Shown one piece after another: positions 15,865 through 25,522 of a stretch of 64,000 bases of DNA. The notes under the pieces are model-generated. The model saw only the letters and a program-made list of their open reading frames with translations, had not been told where the DNA came from and did not search any database. The stretch comes from Streptococcus suis (GTDB lineage Bacteria > Bacillota > Bacilli > Lactobacillales > Streptococcaceae), in the NCBI RefSeq assembly GCF_024509525.1, contig NZ_JAMWEM010000008.1, forward strand, positions 47,780-111,779. The letters run 5' to 3'. Positions within the stretch are counted from its first letter, which is position 1. The number at the start of each line of letters is the position of its first letter. Both the position numbers and the translations under genes were made by a program.

Positions 15865-17913
15865 TTAGCCTTTTAAGATACAGATACTTTGTCCAGCAAT
15901 GGTCAGGACTTGCTGATCTATATCATCAACCGCAGGATAATTGAAGAGGACTATTTTGTCTTCTTCTTTTTCATAGCTAAAATCGCTATCTGCAAAGTTG
16001 ATAACAAACTGAAGGACACCCTTTTCCGTTTTCACTTGGTAGCGTAGGACAAACTCGGTCAACCAATAGAAATCACAGGTCTGACCAATCGTGTCATAGT
16101 TAGCCTGACCCAGTTCTGGATACTGTTTGCGAAGGGCAATCAAGTCGCGGATAAAGTCGATATGGTCTCGATATTGGATTGCGCGTGTCCAATCTAGACG
16201 GTTGATTGCATCGGTGATATTGTAGGTATTGTCAATTTCATCTTTTGTCCGGAAGAATTCCTGTCCAGCATGAATAAAGGCTAAACCTTGAGAAATCAAG
16301 ATTAACTGAAGACCAAAACTGGCCGCACGTTTTTGTTGCTGCGGTGTCCAGTCAGGATTTTCAATATGAAAGTAGTCGAAGACAGTCGCATTGTCATGAC
16401 ACTCCAAATAGTTGACAGACTGGTCGGGTGACAGGAAGTGGCTATAATGACTGCCTGCGAGGAGATGTTGAATTTTCTCATGCAAGTTCTTCTCTACCAA
16501 GCGCTGTGGGTTGAGCAGGAGTTTCTTGAAGGTATCGCGGTAGTCATCATTGAAGAAGCCAAGTTCTTCCATTTGATCAGCATTATACTGATGAGCTAGT
16601 TGGTCAAAGTCAAGACCGGTCCCCATTTTCCACCCCTCGCCGTAGAGATAGATATTTGGATGGAGCTCGTTAAGTTCTGTCGCAATCTCGTTCATGGTCT
16701 GGATATCTAGGATACCCATGAGGTCAAAGCGGAAGCCGTCAAAACCATAGAGGCTGGTCCATTGACGGAGTGACTGCTTGATGTAGTTGCGGACCATGCT
16801 GCGCTCGCTGGCGACATCGTTGCCACAGAAGGTTCCGTCCGTCCGGAAACCATCTTGGTTATAACGGTAGAAATAGCCGGGAACAATGCGTTCAAAGGCA
16901 TATTCTTCTGCATGATACACGTGGTTATAAACCACATCCATGATGACAGAAATATCCGCATCATGATAGGCCTGAATGGCAGTTTGTAATTCGCGAATGC
17001 GGGCGTATGGATCATTTGGCTGGCTGGAGAAAGAGCCCTCAGGCACATTGTACTGCACAGGGTCATAGCCCCAGTTGTAAACAGCCTGAGGTTTCTTCTC
17101 ATCCACACTTCCAAAATCATAGAGGGGGAGGAGCTGGATATGGGTTACACCCAGATTCTTGATATAGTCCATGCCCAGTTTCATACCGTCAAGGACAGGC
17201 GACTCGGTCAAACCAGCAAATTGACTACGGTGCTGGAAACCAGCCTCTTTTTGCTGAGAAAAGTCTCGAACGCTCATTTCGTAAACAATGGCTTGCGACC
17301 TCGGAAGCTGTGTTTTGGCCCGACTTGGTGTCGCCAATTTCTTGAGGTCAATAATGTAACTATCACCAGAGTTAGCCTGTGAAGACAGGGCGTAAGGGTC
17401 ATGGACGGACAGCCACTGACCGTTGACCTTGTGGAGATAATGGTAGGACTGCCCTTCCAAATCACCTGTTACTTGGGTCTGCCAGACGCCTTTTTCTGTC
17501 AGAGTCATGGCATGGGGCTTGCCCTCCACCACGACAAATACAGCCTTGGAAATCGGTCCCCAGAACTTGAAGGAGGTTTCTTGGGCAGTATAACTAGCCC
17601 CTAGGTCATTGCCTGAATAGGTGAAGTTTTTTTCAAAAAGAGCAGAGCGGACAATAGCTCCATAGCCCAATTCCACAGCATTTCGCTCTTGGTCGTAGAT
17701 GAGATAGTCTGTTTCCAAATTTAGTGCATGGGGGCTAGTGAGATAGTAAATGACTTCGAAATCTGTTTCTAGTCGAGAGTGGATAATTAGCTCCTCTTCA
17801 TTGTTAGAGCTTTCCAATGTAAAGGCCATGGAATCACAATCGAATCGTTTTTCCATGACCAGACGAATAGTTGCAGCATCATCAAGAAATGATTGAAATT
17901 CACGTAGTGCCAT
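15865..17913 (-). CDS. pulA: type I pullulanase (GH13)
   Basis: The 682-residue protein has an N-terminal carbohydrate-binding/Ig-like region (CBM48, around 110-195). The GH13 barrel carries the type I pullulanase marker YNWGYDP (279-285), DVVYNHV, nucleophile Asp397 in GFRFDLMG, acid/base Glu426 in YGEGW and the third Asp in ECHDNAT. It has no signal peptide or LPxTG anchor, so it debranches imported alpha-1,6-linked maltodextrins in the cytoplasm, unlike secreted streptococcal pullulanases. It is the last gene of the mal operon, 24 nt after malR. A hairpin overlaps its ribosome binding site. Confidence 0.93.
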   Translation of the reverse strand: MALREFQSFLDDAATIRLVMEKRFDCDSMAFTLESSNNEEELIIHSRLETDFEVIYYLTSPHALNLETDYLIYDQERNAVELGYGAIVRSALFEKNFTYSGNDLGASYTAQETSFKFWGPISKAVFVVVEGKPHAMTLTEKGVWQTQVTGDLEGQSYHYLHKVNGQWLSVHDPYALSSQANSGDSYIIDLKKLATPSRAKTQLPRSQAIVYEMSVRDFSQQKEAGFQHRSQFAGLTESPVLDGMKLGMDYIKNLGVTHIQLLPLYDFGSVDEKKPQAVYNWGYDPVQYNVPEGSFSSQPNDPYARIRELQTAIQAYHDADISVIMDVVYNHVYHAEEYAFERIVPGYFYRYNQDGFRTDGTFCGNDVASERSMVRNYIKQSLRQWTSLYGFDGFRFDLMGILDIQTMNEIATELNELHPNIYLYGEGWKMGTGLDFDQLAHQYNADQMEELGFFNDDYRDTFKKLLLNPQRLVEKNLHEKIQHLLAGSHYSHFLSPDQSVNYLECHDNATVFDYFHIENPDWTPQQQKRAASFGLQLILISQGLAFIHAGQEFFRTKDEIDNTYNITDAINRLDWTRAIQYRDHIDFIRDLIALRKQYPELGQANYDTIGQTCDFYWLTEFVLRYQVKTEKGVLQFVINFADSDFSYEKEEDKIVLFNYPAVDDIDQQVLTIAGQSICILKG

Positions 17914-17930
17914 GAGCCAAAAGGCTCCTT
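17914..17930 (-). promoter_or_regulatory. hairpin over the pulA ribosome binding site
   Basis: On the minus strand the sequence before the pulA ATG reads AAGGAGCCTTTTGGCTC. GAGCC and GGCTC form a 5-bp stem that traps the GAG of the AAGGAG site directly against the start codon. It may lower pullulanase translation relative to upstream genes. Confidence 0.4.
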
Positions 17931-17937
17931 TCTAAGA

Positions 17938-18921
17938 TTAAAGTTCTTTAATAGTGTGAGGAATAACGCGACGATAGCAGACCTGTTTTCCATCTTTGCT
18001 ATCCGCAATAATTTGATAGAGCGTATTGAAGGCGACACGTCCCAGTTTTATAGCATGTACATCGACATAGGCTTCGATAGCGAGTTTGGGTTTGACTGAG
18101 TCAAAGGAAATAATCGGCAGTTTCATGCCAATCTCGTCGAGGTAGTGAACTAAACCCTCTGCTACCATAGTATCTGTCGTCACAATAGCATCCAGGTTTT
18201 GTTTGATTAGCTTACGACTGATTTTATAAGCACTGTCCTCCAAAAGGAAACCAGAGGTAAACTTAACCTTGTTTTCATCAAGGGGAATATTGTGAGCTTT
18301 AAGAGCATTTTTATAGCCGTGGTAGCGATCTTGAGACACGACCAATTCTTTATTACCAGCGATGAAGCCAATATTTTTGTAACCCTTATTGATAAAGTAG
18401 GTCGTCGCTTCAAAGCCTGCTTGAATATTGTCATTATCGACCAAGGATACAAAAGGAGAAGCCGCCTTACCTAGGATCAGGAAAGGGAAGTTGTGCTGAA
18501 TAGCCAGTTGAACTAAGGGATCATTGGGTTTGGAGTAAAGGAAAATCAATCCATCAACCCGCTTACCATAAACCATTTGAGAGATAGCCTCCAGCCGTTG
18601 TTCCTCATTCTTACCTGTGCTAATTTGAATAGCATAATTGTAGTCGGCCGCCACTTGGGAAATTCCTCGTAGTGCTGTTGGAAAGAAGGGGTTTTGATAG
18701 AAGACATCCGAATCATCTGGCAAGACCAGCCCTATAACCTGTGTGTAGCTAGAAACTAGACTCCGGGCATTGAGGTTGGGATGGTAGTTGAGATCCTGCA
18801 TGGCTTTTCGCACCGCATCCTTAGTTTTTTGGCTAATAGCAGAGCTGTTTTGAATGACTCGTGTGACAGTTGATGGTGAAACTCCAGCCAACTTAGCAAC
18901 ATCTTTAATAGTGGCGCGCAT
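17938..18921 (-). CDS. malR: LacI-family maltose operon repressor MalR
   Basis: The 327-residue protein starts with a LacI helix-turn-helix (TIKDVAKLAGVSPSTVTRVI) and hinge, then a periplasmic-binding-protein-like effector domain (about 60-325). It lies inside the maltodextrin operon between malA and pulA, as in S. pneumoniae where MalR represses malX and malM and is released by maltose. Candidate operators GCAAACGTTTGC and its variant lie in the malX-malQ divergent region. It starts 21 nt after malA behind AGGAGG. Confidence 0.92.
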   Translation of the reverse strand: MRATIKDVAKLAGVSPSTVTRVIQNSSAISQKTKDAVRKAMQDLNYHPNLNARSLVSSYTQVIGLVLPDDSDVFYQNPFFPTALRGISQVAADYNYAIQISTGKNEEQRLEAISQMVYGKRVDGLIFLYSKPNDPLVQLAIQHNFPFLILGKAASPFVSLVDNDNIQAGFEATTYFINKGYKNIGFIAGNKELVVSQDRYHGYKNALKAHNIPLDENKVKFTSGFLLEDSAYKISRKLIKQNLDAIVTTDTMVAEGLVHYLDEIGMKLPIISFDSVKPKLAIEAYVDVHAIKLGRVAFNTLYQIIADSKDGKQVCYRRVIPHTIKEL

Positions 18922-18942
18922 AAAACCTCCTAAATGCTCAAA

Positions 18943-19740
18943 CTAAGCTTCTTTTTCGGAATTTGGGTCACGGAACTTTGTCTTGAAAAATACCCAAATC
19001 AATACTAACACAAACAGAATATTTTGAATAGTCCAAACAGTTGTGACAGGTTGCCCTAGAATTCCTATCAGACATGCTAAAAGTGTTGGCAAACCTAAGC
19101 AGTTGAGGGAAAGATTATAGGCCTCCTTGAATGAATTGATATGGAAGAGGCGAGATTTTTTTGTCAAATAGAGAAAGAGACTAGAACCCAGCAAGATAAA
19201 AAGGAAATTAGACGCTAGAATGATAGCAGATACTAACGTAATAGACAAACTAATCATCAAGCGGTTTGCCTCAAACCAGGCTTGTGAGATGCTGGCAGTC
19301 AGACTATCCTTGCTATCGAAGCTAGCAGCTGAAAAGTTGTCGTAAGGTAACTCTGCCAAAACGTCGTTTCCCTTGCGGATTGTCAGTTTCTCCTGTCCAA
19401 ACTGATAGGAAAAATTCTTGCTATCACTAACCTGATCCCCAAAGGTCACTTGGTCATAGGAAGCCGTTCCAGTATAGCTGAATTGACCATTTTCAGTACG
19501 AGCATACTGGGTCATATCTGCTACGATTTCATCTGTCAAGGGAGCATAGATTCCTTCGACAAAGTTTTCCATAGGATAGGTAGTTAGCTCCAAGGGTTGC
19601 AAGGACGCAGGAATCACCAAAAGGGAAATTAAGAACAAAGTTGTAAAAATACGTTGCCATAGAGTCAAGTGTTGACGGTTAGCAAACATTTTCTTTGGTG
19701 AAAAAATACTAGCAAAATATGAAAATGGATAAGGAAACAT
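18943..19740 (-). CDS. malA: maltodextrin operon membrane protein MalA (DUF1189)
   Basis: The 265-residue protein has an N-terminal membrane helix (about 30-48), an extracytoplasmic beta-rich stretch (about 55-150) and four C-terminal helices (about 155-255), the DUF1189 layout. The gene sits between malD and malR exactly as malA does in S. pneumoniae. Its biochemical role is not established; a function alongside the maltodextrin transporter is inferred from context. The start codon is the first in the frame and has no strong RBS nearby. Confidence 0.85.
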   Translation of the reverse strand: MFPYPFSYFASIFSPKKMFANRQHLTLWQRIFTTLFLISLLVIPASLQPLELTTYPMENFVEGIYAPLTDEIVADMTQYARTENGQFSYTGTASYDQVTFGDQVSDSKNFSYQFGQEKLTIRKGNDVLAELPYDNFSAASFDSKDSLTASISQAWFEANRLMISLSITLVSAIILASNFLFILLGSSLFLYLTKKSRLFHINSFKEAYNLSLNCLGLPTLLACLIGILGQPVTTVWTIQNILFVLVLIWVFFKTKFRDPNSEKEA

Positions 19741-19799
19741 AGATTAATCTTTCATAAATATTTCTGTTTCCCTCAAGAAAGGGAAAAGGTGGGACAAGG

Positions 19800-20642
19800 T
19801 TACCCCTTGTCGCCACCACTTGTTAAACCTGATACAAAGTTCTTTTGTAGGAAGAAGAACAAGATACAGATTGGAAGGGCGATCAAAATCGCGCCCGCGG
19901 AGAAGTAAGCGATTTTTAAATTTTTTGGATCGCTGATGAAGGTTTGAAGTCCAACGGCAACTGTATAATATTCTTTCTCACGAAGTAAGAATTTGGATAG
20001 GATGTAATCTCCAAATGGTCCCATGAAGGCCCATAGTGCTTGTACCGCAATCATTGGGCGAACAAGAGGAAGAACGATTTGCCAGAAACGTCTGAAGTGC
20101 CCAGCACCATCTAGTTTTGCAGATTCATCGAGGGAAATTGGCACCGTATCGAAGTAGCCTTTCATGAGCCAAGCATTCATCGGGATACCACCACCGACAT
20201 AGAGGAAGATGAGGAACCAGCTTTGGTTGAGTGCATTGAGCATGAGGGCCATAACGAAGAAGGCTGTAAGAGCTGCCATGGTTGGCACCATTTGAATAAT
20301 CAAGAAGAAAACTAAACTTTGCTTACGAGCTAAGAAGTTGTAACGGCTATAAGCGTAACCTGCAAGGACCACGATACTGGTCTGAACAGTCATGGTAATC
20401 AAGGCGATAATCAAGGTATTGAGGTACCAAGTTCCGTAGAGGGTTTCGCCAAAGAGTTTACTGAAGTTTTCAAGGGTAAAGTTGACATTTCCATCTAACT
20501 TGAAGGCCACTACGTTACCAGACTTGAAGGCGGATAAAACCGTAATCAAGAGTGGGTAAATGATGATAACTGAAAGGGTAATCAAATAGAGATAGGTCAA
20601 AGTCTGGTTGAGACGACGTCTAAATTTTACAGATAATTTCAT
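19800..20642 (-). CDS. malD: maltodextrin ABC transporter permease MalD
   Basis: The product is a MalG-type permease of about 280 residues. It has six membrane helices and the cytoplasmic EAA loop [23 protein letters not shown] split around residue 185, which docks on the shared ATPase. The start chosen is the ATG at 20642 ([13 protein letters not shown]), behind GGAGG at good spacing and one base after the malC stop; an upstream ATG at 20669 would lie inside malC. It forms the membrane channel with MalC. No ATPase gene is in this operon, so a shared MsmK-type ATPase encoded elsewhere is expected. Confidence 0.94.
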   Translation of the reverse strand: MKLSVKFRRRLNQTLTYLYLITLSVIIIYPLLITVLSAFKSGNVVAFKLDGNVNFTLENFSKLFGETLYGTWYLNTLIIALITMTVQTSIVVLAGYAYSRYNFLARKQSLVFFLIIQMVPTMAALTAFFVMALMLNALNQSWFLIFLYVGGGIPMNAWLMKGYFDTVPISLDESAKLDGAGHFRRFWQIVLPLVRPMIAVQALWAFMGPFGDYILSKFLLREKEYYTVAVGLQTFISDPKNLKIAYFSAGAILIALPICILFFFLQKNFVSGLTSGGDKG

Positions 20643-20643
20643 T

Positions 20644-21939
20644 TTACACGTCCTCCATTTCAAAGGCATTTAATTTCTTGAAGGCAATCATGGAAATACT
20701 GATGACAATCATTGAGATAATCAGCGTAACCGCTGCTGCCATTGAATACTGCGGAGCAGTACCAGTTGTCAACTTATAAATCCAAGAAATCAGGATATCA
20801 GTCGAGCCAGCTCCCCCACCGACACTACCAGGTCCACCGTTATTGAAGAGGTAGATAATCGAGAAATTGTTGAAGTTGAAGGTATATTGACTGATCAGAG
20901 TTGGAGCAGCCACTGCCAAAATCATTGGCAGAGTGATGCTACGGAATTTTTGAATCGGACTTGCACCGTCGATATAAGCCGCTTCATACAAGTCATTTGG
21001 AATAGACTGCAAAATACCCAAGGTCAATACGTAAATGTAAGGGAAACCGAGCCATGTTTGCATCATGATGAGGGCAACCTTGGTCCAGAATGGGTCAGTC
21101 TTCCAAGGGATGAGGAAGTTATCGATAAATGGCAAGAATTTGCTCAAGAATGGCAATACTTGTGTGTTAATGGCACCGACACTATCGTTGAACATGTTAC
21201 TGAAAGTCAAGATAGTCACGAAAGCTGGAACAGCCCAAGGGAGCAAGAAGATAACACCAAAGATGCGTTTTCCTTTAATGAAAGGCTGGTTTGCGATAAT
21301 CGCAGTTAGAATACCAACTACAATCTGAGCAGTTGATGCACAGAGAGCCCAGATAATGGTCCAAGATAAGACAGAACCAAAAGCTGCACGGAAAGTGCTC
21401 AATTTCCAGATGTTTGTAAAGTTGGTCAAGCCTACCCAATCCAAGAGTGCTCCTGGTGGCAAGTGCTGGAAGTCATAGTTGGTAAAGGCGATAAAAAGCG
21501 TTACAACAACAGGGAAGATGATTGCAAAAGTCATTGCAATGTAGGAAGGAATAATCAACAGATATGGGAATCCATTCTCGTAAACTCCTTTAACCATATC
21601 CTTAAAGGAAGTCGCAACAGGAATACCTTCATTCCAACGTTTAGCTGTATCGCGTGCATCTTTCAAGTTGAGGGCGTAGAAAGCTAGGTAAACTACTGTG
21701 ATGATTAAGTGGAAGGAGCCACGAATCAACATGAAGAGTGAATTATCACGACCGCGCATGTCTCCAAGTGTGACGAGGTTATTAAGTTCACCTGATGCGA
21801 TAGCTATAAAGTAAATTAGAAAAGCAACAGATACCCCTAAGAAGATATATCCTTTGGCTTTTTGTTTGTTATAAATTTGACCGAGGCCTGGGATAAGGGA
21901 CAAAAGTAGTGCCTTACCTGGATTTTGTTTTGTCATCAT
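20644..21939 (-). CDS. malC: maltodextrin ABC transporter permease MalC
   Basis: The 431-residue MalF-type permease has an N-terminal extension with two or three extra helices (about 10-90), then the six-helix permease core. The EAA loop is [21 protein letters not shown] near residue 330. The streptococcal MalC extension is known from S. pneumoniae. The stop is one base from the malD start. A stem-loop 80 nt upstream, after malX, probably attenuates transcription into malC-malD. Confidence 0.94.
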   Translation of the reverse strand: MMTKQNPGKALLLSLIPGLGQIYNKQKAKGYIFLGVSVAFLIYFIAIASGELNNLVTLGDMRGRDNSLFMLIRGSFHLIITVVYLAFYALNLKDARDTAKRWNEGIPVATSFKDMVKGVYENGFPYLLIIPSYIAMTFAIIFPVVVTLFIAFTNYDFQHLPPGALLDWVGLTNFTNIWKLSTFRAAFGSVLSWTIIWALCASTAQIVVGILTAIIANQPFIKGKRIFGVIFLLPWAVPAFVTILTFSNMFNDSVGAINTQVLPFLSKFLPFIDNFLIPWKTDPFWTKVALIMMQTWLGFPYIYVLTLGILQSIPNDLYEAAYIDGASPIQKFRSITLPMILAVAAPTLISQYTFNFNNFSIIYLFNNGGPGSVGGGAGSTDILISWIYKLTTGTAPQYSMAAAVTLIISMIVISISMIAFKKLNAFEMEDV

Positions 21940-22020
21940 AAAACTCCTTATTTGGTATGAGGGAGATAGAGTACCAAATAATTCTATCTACTTCCTCTAT
22001 TATAGCAAACAAGTCTGTAT

Positions 22021-22048
22021 AAATAAAGAGGACTGGGAGACCAGTCCT
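22021..22048 (-). terminator. attenuator between malX and malC
   Basis: On the minus strand AGGACTGG, loop TCT and CCAGTCCT form a strong stem followed by a T-rich stretch, just after the malX stop. Such intercistronic hairpins commonly let the binding protein be made in excess over the permeases. Confidence 0.65.
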
Positions 22049-22064
22049 GCTTTACTTACCATTA

Positions 22065-23309
22065 TTATTCACCGTATTTTTGTGCAATGGTATCTTTGAT
22101 CAACGCAACCGCATCAGTCGCAGCTGTTTTAGCGTCTTTAGCGCCACTTGCAGCTTCGAAGAGCATGTTACCAGCTGGTTCCCAAACAGTACTCATTTCA
22201 GAGATGTTTGGCATTGGTTGAGCTGATGCAAATTGGTTGATAACCGCAGTTGTCAATTCATCGTTTTTAGATACAGCATATTCACGTGCTTCTGTATTAG
22301 CAGGAACTTCGTTTGTAGCATCGTAAAGTGCTTTTTGTTGGTCAGTAGAAGTTAGGTAGTCTACGAATTTTTGCGCCATTTCAGGGTTTTGAGAGCCTGT
22401 TGGAATTACCCAAGCTTTACCACCACCGAATGCAGCGTATTCTTCGCCATTTACAAGTGTAGGAATAGTTGCAACACCGTAGTTCACACCTGCTTCTTTG
22501 TAAGATGCAGCTTTCCATGGTCCTTCGATGATTGCAGCAGCTTTACCTTCAGTAAATTGCGTATTGATTAAGTTGTTAGCAGCAGTCCCGTCTTGGAGAC
22601 CTTGAGGCCATTTTTCGTACCAAGTTTTAGCGTATTCAATCGCTTTAACAGAACCATCGTTAGCAAGACCGACATCAGAGGCATCTGTACCGTTATCACC
22701 GAATACATAGCCACCGTAACCAGCTAACAAACCGTAAGTGTAGTAGAAGTTTGTCCAGTCAGCAAGGAAGGCAGTTGTTTTACCAGCTTCTCCTTCGAAG
22801 GCGTATTTGCTATCTTTAGCAAGTGTTTCAAGTTCTGCAAATGTTTTTGGTGCTTCAGAAATCAAGTCTTTATTGTAGTAAAGAACAAGTGTTTCGATAA
22901 CTGCTGGAGAACCGTAAGTTTTTCCGTCATTGGTAACAAGAGCTGTTGTTGTATCATCGACTTTACTTGTTTCAGCGAGTTTGACTTCGCTCAACTGTCC
23001 TTCTGCTCCCAAGCTACCTACGCGATCGTATGGTGCCATCATCACGTCTGGAGCTGAGCCAGATTGGTTATCAAGGGACAAGTTGTCCAAACCAGTCAAA
23101 GCGTCACCAGTTTTTACGGTTACGTCAACGTCGTTGTCTTTTTCAAATTCAGTTGCAGCAGCTTCGATGTATTCTTTGTAGCCTTCATCGACATAAACAG
23201 TCAATGTTTTACCTGCATCAGTAGAGTTTGATGAGTTTGAAGAACAAGCTGCAAGAACAGCAGTTGAAGCTGCAAGAAGAGCAGCACCTTTGAGCAATTT
23301 GTGTTTCAT
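22065..23309 (-). CDS. malX: maltodextrin-binding lipoprotein MalX
   Basis: The 414-residue protein starts with a lipoprotein signal peptide (lipobox LAAC, lipidated Cys22) and a Ser/Asn linker. A solute-binding domain of the maltose/MalE cluster follows (TLTVYVDEGYKEYIE, LVLYYNKDLI, IIEGPWKAASYKEAGVNYG). It captures maltodextrins at the outer face of the membrane for MalC-MalD. It is the first gene of the operon, with GGAGGG before the ATG and a strong promoter. Confidence 0.96.
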   Translation of the reverse strand: MKHKLLKGAALLAASTAVLAACSSNSSNSTDAGKTLTVYVDEGYKEYIEAAATEFEKDNDVDVTVKTGDALTGLDNLSLDNQSGSAPDVMMAPYDRVGSLGAEGQLSEVKLAETSKVDDTTTALVTNDGKTYGSPAVIETLVLYYNKDLISEAPKTFAELETLAKDSKYAFEGEAGKTTAFLADWTNFYYTYGLLAGYGGYVFGDNGTDASDVGLANDGSVKAIEYAKTWYEKWPQGLQDGTAANNLINTQFTEGKAAAIIEGPWKAASYKEAGVNYGVATIPTLVNGEEYAAFGGGKAWVIPTGSQNPEMAQKFVDYLTSTDQQKALYDATNEVPANTEAREYAVSKNDELTTAVINQFASAQPMPNISEMSTVWEPAGNMLFEAASGAKDAKTAATDAVALIKDTIAQKYGE

Positions 23310-23354
23310 ATTATTCCCTCCAAGAATAAAATTGATTGATATAACGTTGCATCA

Positions 23355-23410
23355 ACGCAAACGTTTTCTTAAACTATCATCATTATACACCAAAATGTAT
23401 CCGCTTGCAA
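23355..23410 (-). promoter_or_regulatory. malX promoter and MalR/CcpA-type operator
   Basis: On the minus strand a -35 TTGCAA (23410-23405), a 17-nt spacer and TATAAT (23387-23382) form the promoter. GAAAACGTTTGCGT (about 23355-23368) lies just downstream of the start site and matches the LacI-type GCAAACGTTTGC core found before malQ. Binding there would block elongation or open-complex formation. Confidence 0.65.
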
Positions 23411-23527
23411 GCTTTTTTGTAAAATTTTTTAAATTTTTTTGTCAAAAAACACCAAAAAGGGCTCATTATTATAATGAAATAAACACAGGAATAATCTTGC
23501 AATCAGGAGGATTATTGAATGAAACAC

Positions 23528-23578
23528 TTGATTTGTTAGCGCTGTCATTGTATAATAAAAGTCAGCAAACGTTTGCGT
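23528..23578 (+). promoter_or_regulatory. malQ promoter and MalR operator
   Basis: A -35 TTGATT (23528-23533), a 17-nt spacer and TATAAT (23551-23556) form the promoter. The perfect palindrome GCAAACGTTTGC (23565-23576) overlaps the start site. The rest of the 319-bp malX-malQ gap (23310-23628) holds A+T-rich DNA with no gene that I can support. Confidence 0.7.
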
Positions 23579-23628
23579 AGCAAAAAGAACTGTTTCTTAA
23601 ACAAATTCACACACAGAGGTAAAACTTT

Positions 23629-25140
23629 ATGAAGGAACGTCAAAGCGGTGTTCTCATGCACATTTCATCCTTGCCAAACCAGTATGGAATTGGCTCTTTG
23701 GGGAAAGCGGCCTATGACTTTGTCGATTTTTTAGTGCGGACAAAGCAACGTTACTGGCAGATTTTGCCGGTAGGACCAACCAGTTATGGAGATTCTCCTT
23801 ATCAATCATTTTCTGCCTTTGCAGGCAATACACACTTTATCGATTTGGATTTGTTAATTGAAACAGGCTTGCTGCGAGCAGAGGAAATGGCTAATGTTGA
23901 TTTTGGTGAAACAAAGACGGAAGTTGATTATGCGAAGATTTTTCAAGCTAGGCGACCTATATTAGAAAGTGCAGTTGCATCATTTAAAGAGCAGGGATTG
24001 TCGGCGGAGTATTGGCGTTTTATAGAAGAGAATGACTTTTGGATCCACACTTTTGCAGAGTATATGGCAATTAAGGAGTACTTTGGACTCAAAGCTTGGA
24101 CTGAATGGGAAGCAGAAGATATTCGTTTGCGCCAACCACACGCTCTTGCTTATTACCGCCAACTCCTTGCAGAACAGATTGAGTACCACCGTATTACCCA
24201 GTACTTATTCTTTAGTCAGTGGCATGCTTTAAAGGATTATGCTAATACCAGAGGTATCGAATTTGTTGGAGATATGCCAATTTATATTGCAGCAGATTCT
24301 GCGGATATGTGGGCTAACCCTCATTTCTTTAAAACAGATGAAGCTGGTCGCCCAAGTGTAGTTGCAGGCTGTCCACCTGATGCCTTTTCAGAAATTGGTC
24401 AACTCTGGGGGAACCCTATCTATGACTGGGAAGCCATGAAAAATGATGGATTTACATGGTGGGTGGCACGCATGAGAGAGTCCTTCAAGATTTTTGATAT
24501 GGTCCGAATCGATCACTTCATTGGTTTTGCATCTTACTGGGAAATTCCAGCAGGAGAAGAAACAGCTATTAACGGTTATCGTCTCGAAGCCCCTGGTTTT
24601 GAACTGTTTGAGACAATTAAGTACCAGTTAGGTGATTTAAATATCATTGCTGAGGATTTAGGGGTATTGACCGATCGTGTCATCGAGCTTCGTGACCGGA
24701 CTGGTTTTCCCGGGATGAAGGTTCTACAGTTTGCTTTTGATCCTACAGGTGATAGTATTGAGATGCCTCACAACCACCGCAATAATGTCGTAGCCTACAC
24801 AGGGACCCATGACAATGATACCATCAGCGGCTGGTATGAACGAGAAACGACACCAGAGTCTAGGGATTTTTTGGACAAATACAGTAATCGAAAGGAAGAT
24901 GAGACAGTTCACCATGCCCTCTTCCGTCTCCTATTTGGTTCACCAGCCTTTATGGCCATTGTGACGATGCAGGATCTATTGAAACTGGACGGTTCTGCCC
25001 GAATGAACTTACCAAACACCCTTGGTGGTAACTGGACCTGGCGGATGACAGCCGACCAGCTCACACCTGCTATTGAGGCGGAATTGCTTGATTTGACAGT
25101 GACCTATCGCCGAGAGAATAGCCAGCTAGCAGCGGAATAA
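23629..25140 (+). CDS. malQ: 4-alpha-glucanotransferase (amylomaltase, GH77)
   Basis: The 503-residue protein has the GH77 fold: SGVLMHISSLPNQYGIGSLG at the start, VGDMPIYIA, catalytic nucleophile Asp in MVRIDHFIG near residue 290, general acid Glu in IIAEDLGVLT and the third Asp in TGTHDNDT. It disproportionates maltodextrins in the cytoplasm and corresponds to malM of S. pneumoniae. It is divergent from malX and shares a MalR-type operator region. Glycogen phosphorylase (malP), usually next to it, is absent here: a terminator and unrelated genes follow. Confidence 0.95.
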   Translation: MKERQSGVLMHISSLPNQYGIGSLGKAAYDFVDFLVRTKQRYWQILPVGPTSYGDSPYQSFSAFAGNTHFIDLDLLIETGLLRAEEMANVDFGETKTEVDYAKIFQARRPILESAVASFKEQGLSAEYWRFIEENDFWIHTFAEYMAIKEYFGLKAWTEWEAEDIRLRQPHALAYYRQLLAEQIEYHRITQYLFFSQWHALKDYANTRGIEFVGDMPIYIAADSADMWANPHFFKTDEAGRPSVVAGCPPDAFSEIGQLWGNPIYDWEAMKNDGFTWWVARMRESFKIFDMVRIDHFIGFASYWEIPAGEETAINGYRLEAPGFELFETIKYQLGDLNIIAEDLGVLTDRVIELRDRTGFPGMKVLQFAFDPTGDSIEMPHNHRNNVVAYTGTHDNDTISGWYERETTPESRDFLDKYSNRKEDETVHHALFRLLFGSPAFMAIVTMQDLLKLDGSARMNLPNTLGGNWTWRMTADQLTPAIEAELLDLTVTYRRENSQLAAE

Positions 25141-25145
25141 AGATG

Positions 25146-25172
25146 AACTCCCCTAGGTTTTTAGGGGAGTTT
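25146..25172. terminator. bidirectional terminator after malQ
   Basis: AACTCCCCTA and TAGGGGAGTT form a 10-bp stem with a T-rich loop. It separates malQ from the converging small membrane-protein gene. Confidence 0.8.
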
Positions 25173-25178
25173 CACTGT

Positions 25179-25388
25179 TTACTTTTGCTTTCGGACATAG
25201 AGCCAGTAGCGAATCCAGTAGTAAATCGTGTAAACCAGTAGAGCTACCAAGGCCCAGGAACCGATAGTGGTTAAGATGGTAGCAAAGTTAGGAAACAGGA
25301 GTTTCATAGCTAGGTAAAAGAGCAGGTATAAAAAGCAGTAAAGCCAGTAGTATCTTTTAAGATGATTTCTTATCTTAATTTTTTTCAT
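25179..25388 (-). CDS. small membrane protein of unknown function
   Basis: The 69-residue protein is very rich in aromatic and aliphatic residues, with two predicted membrane helices (about 13-33 and 38-58) between basic ends (KKIKIRNHLKRYY and YVRKQK). GGAGGG lies 10 bases before the ATG, and the gene ends against a terminator, which supports a real gene. I do not recognise a family. It is monocistronic. Confidence 0.6.
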   Translation of the reverse strand: MKKIKIRNHLKRYYWLYCFLYLLFYLAMKLLFPNFATILTTIGSWALVALLVYTIYYWIRYWLYVRKQK

Positions 25389-25468
25389 TCTCTAAGTCCC
25401 TCCGTATGACCATCTATTTAGATTATAACAGGTTGATATACGATGTTCAAGAATCTATAAAAGATATA

Positions 25469-25497
25469 TTGACAAAATGCTGTTGTAGTAGTAAACT
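25469..25497 (+). promoter_or_regulatory. promoter of the 176-residue membrane protein gene
   Basis: A -35 TTGACA (25469-25474), a 17-nt spacer and TAAACT (25492-25497). Repeats of GTAGTA/CTAGTACTA around the -10 give partial dyad symmetry and may bind a regulator. Confidence 0.55.
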
Positions 25498-25522
25498 AGT
25501 ACTAAAATCAGGAGGTGCTTTT

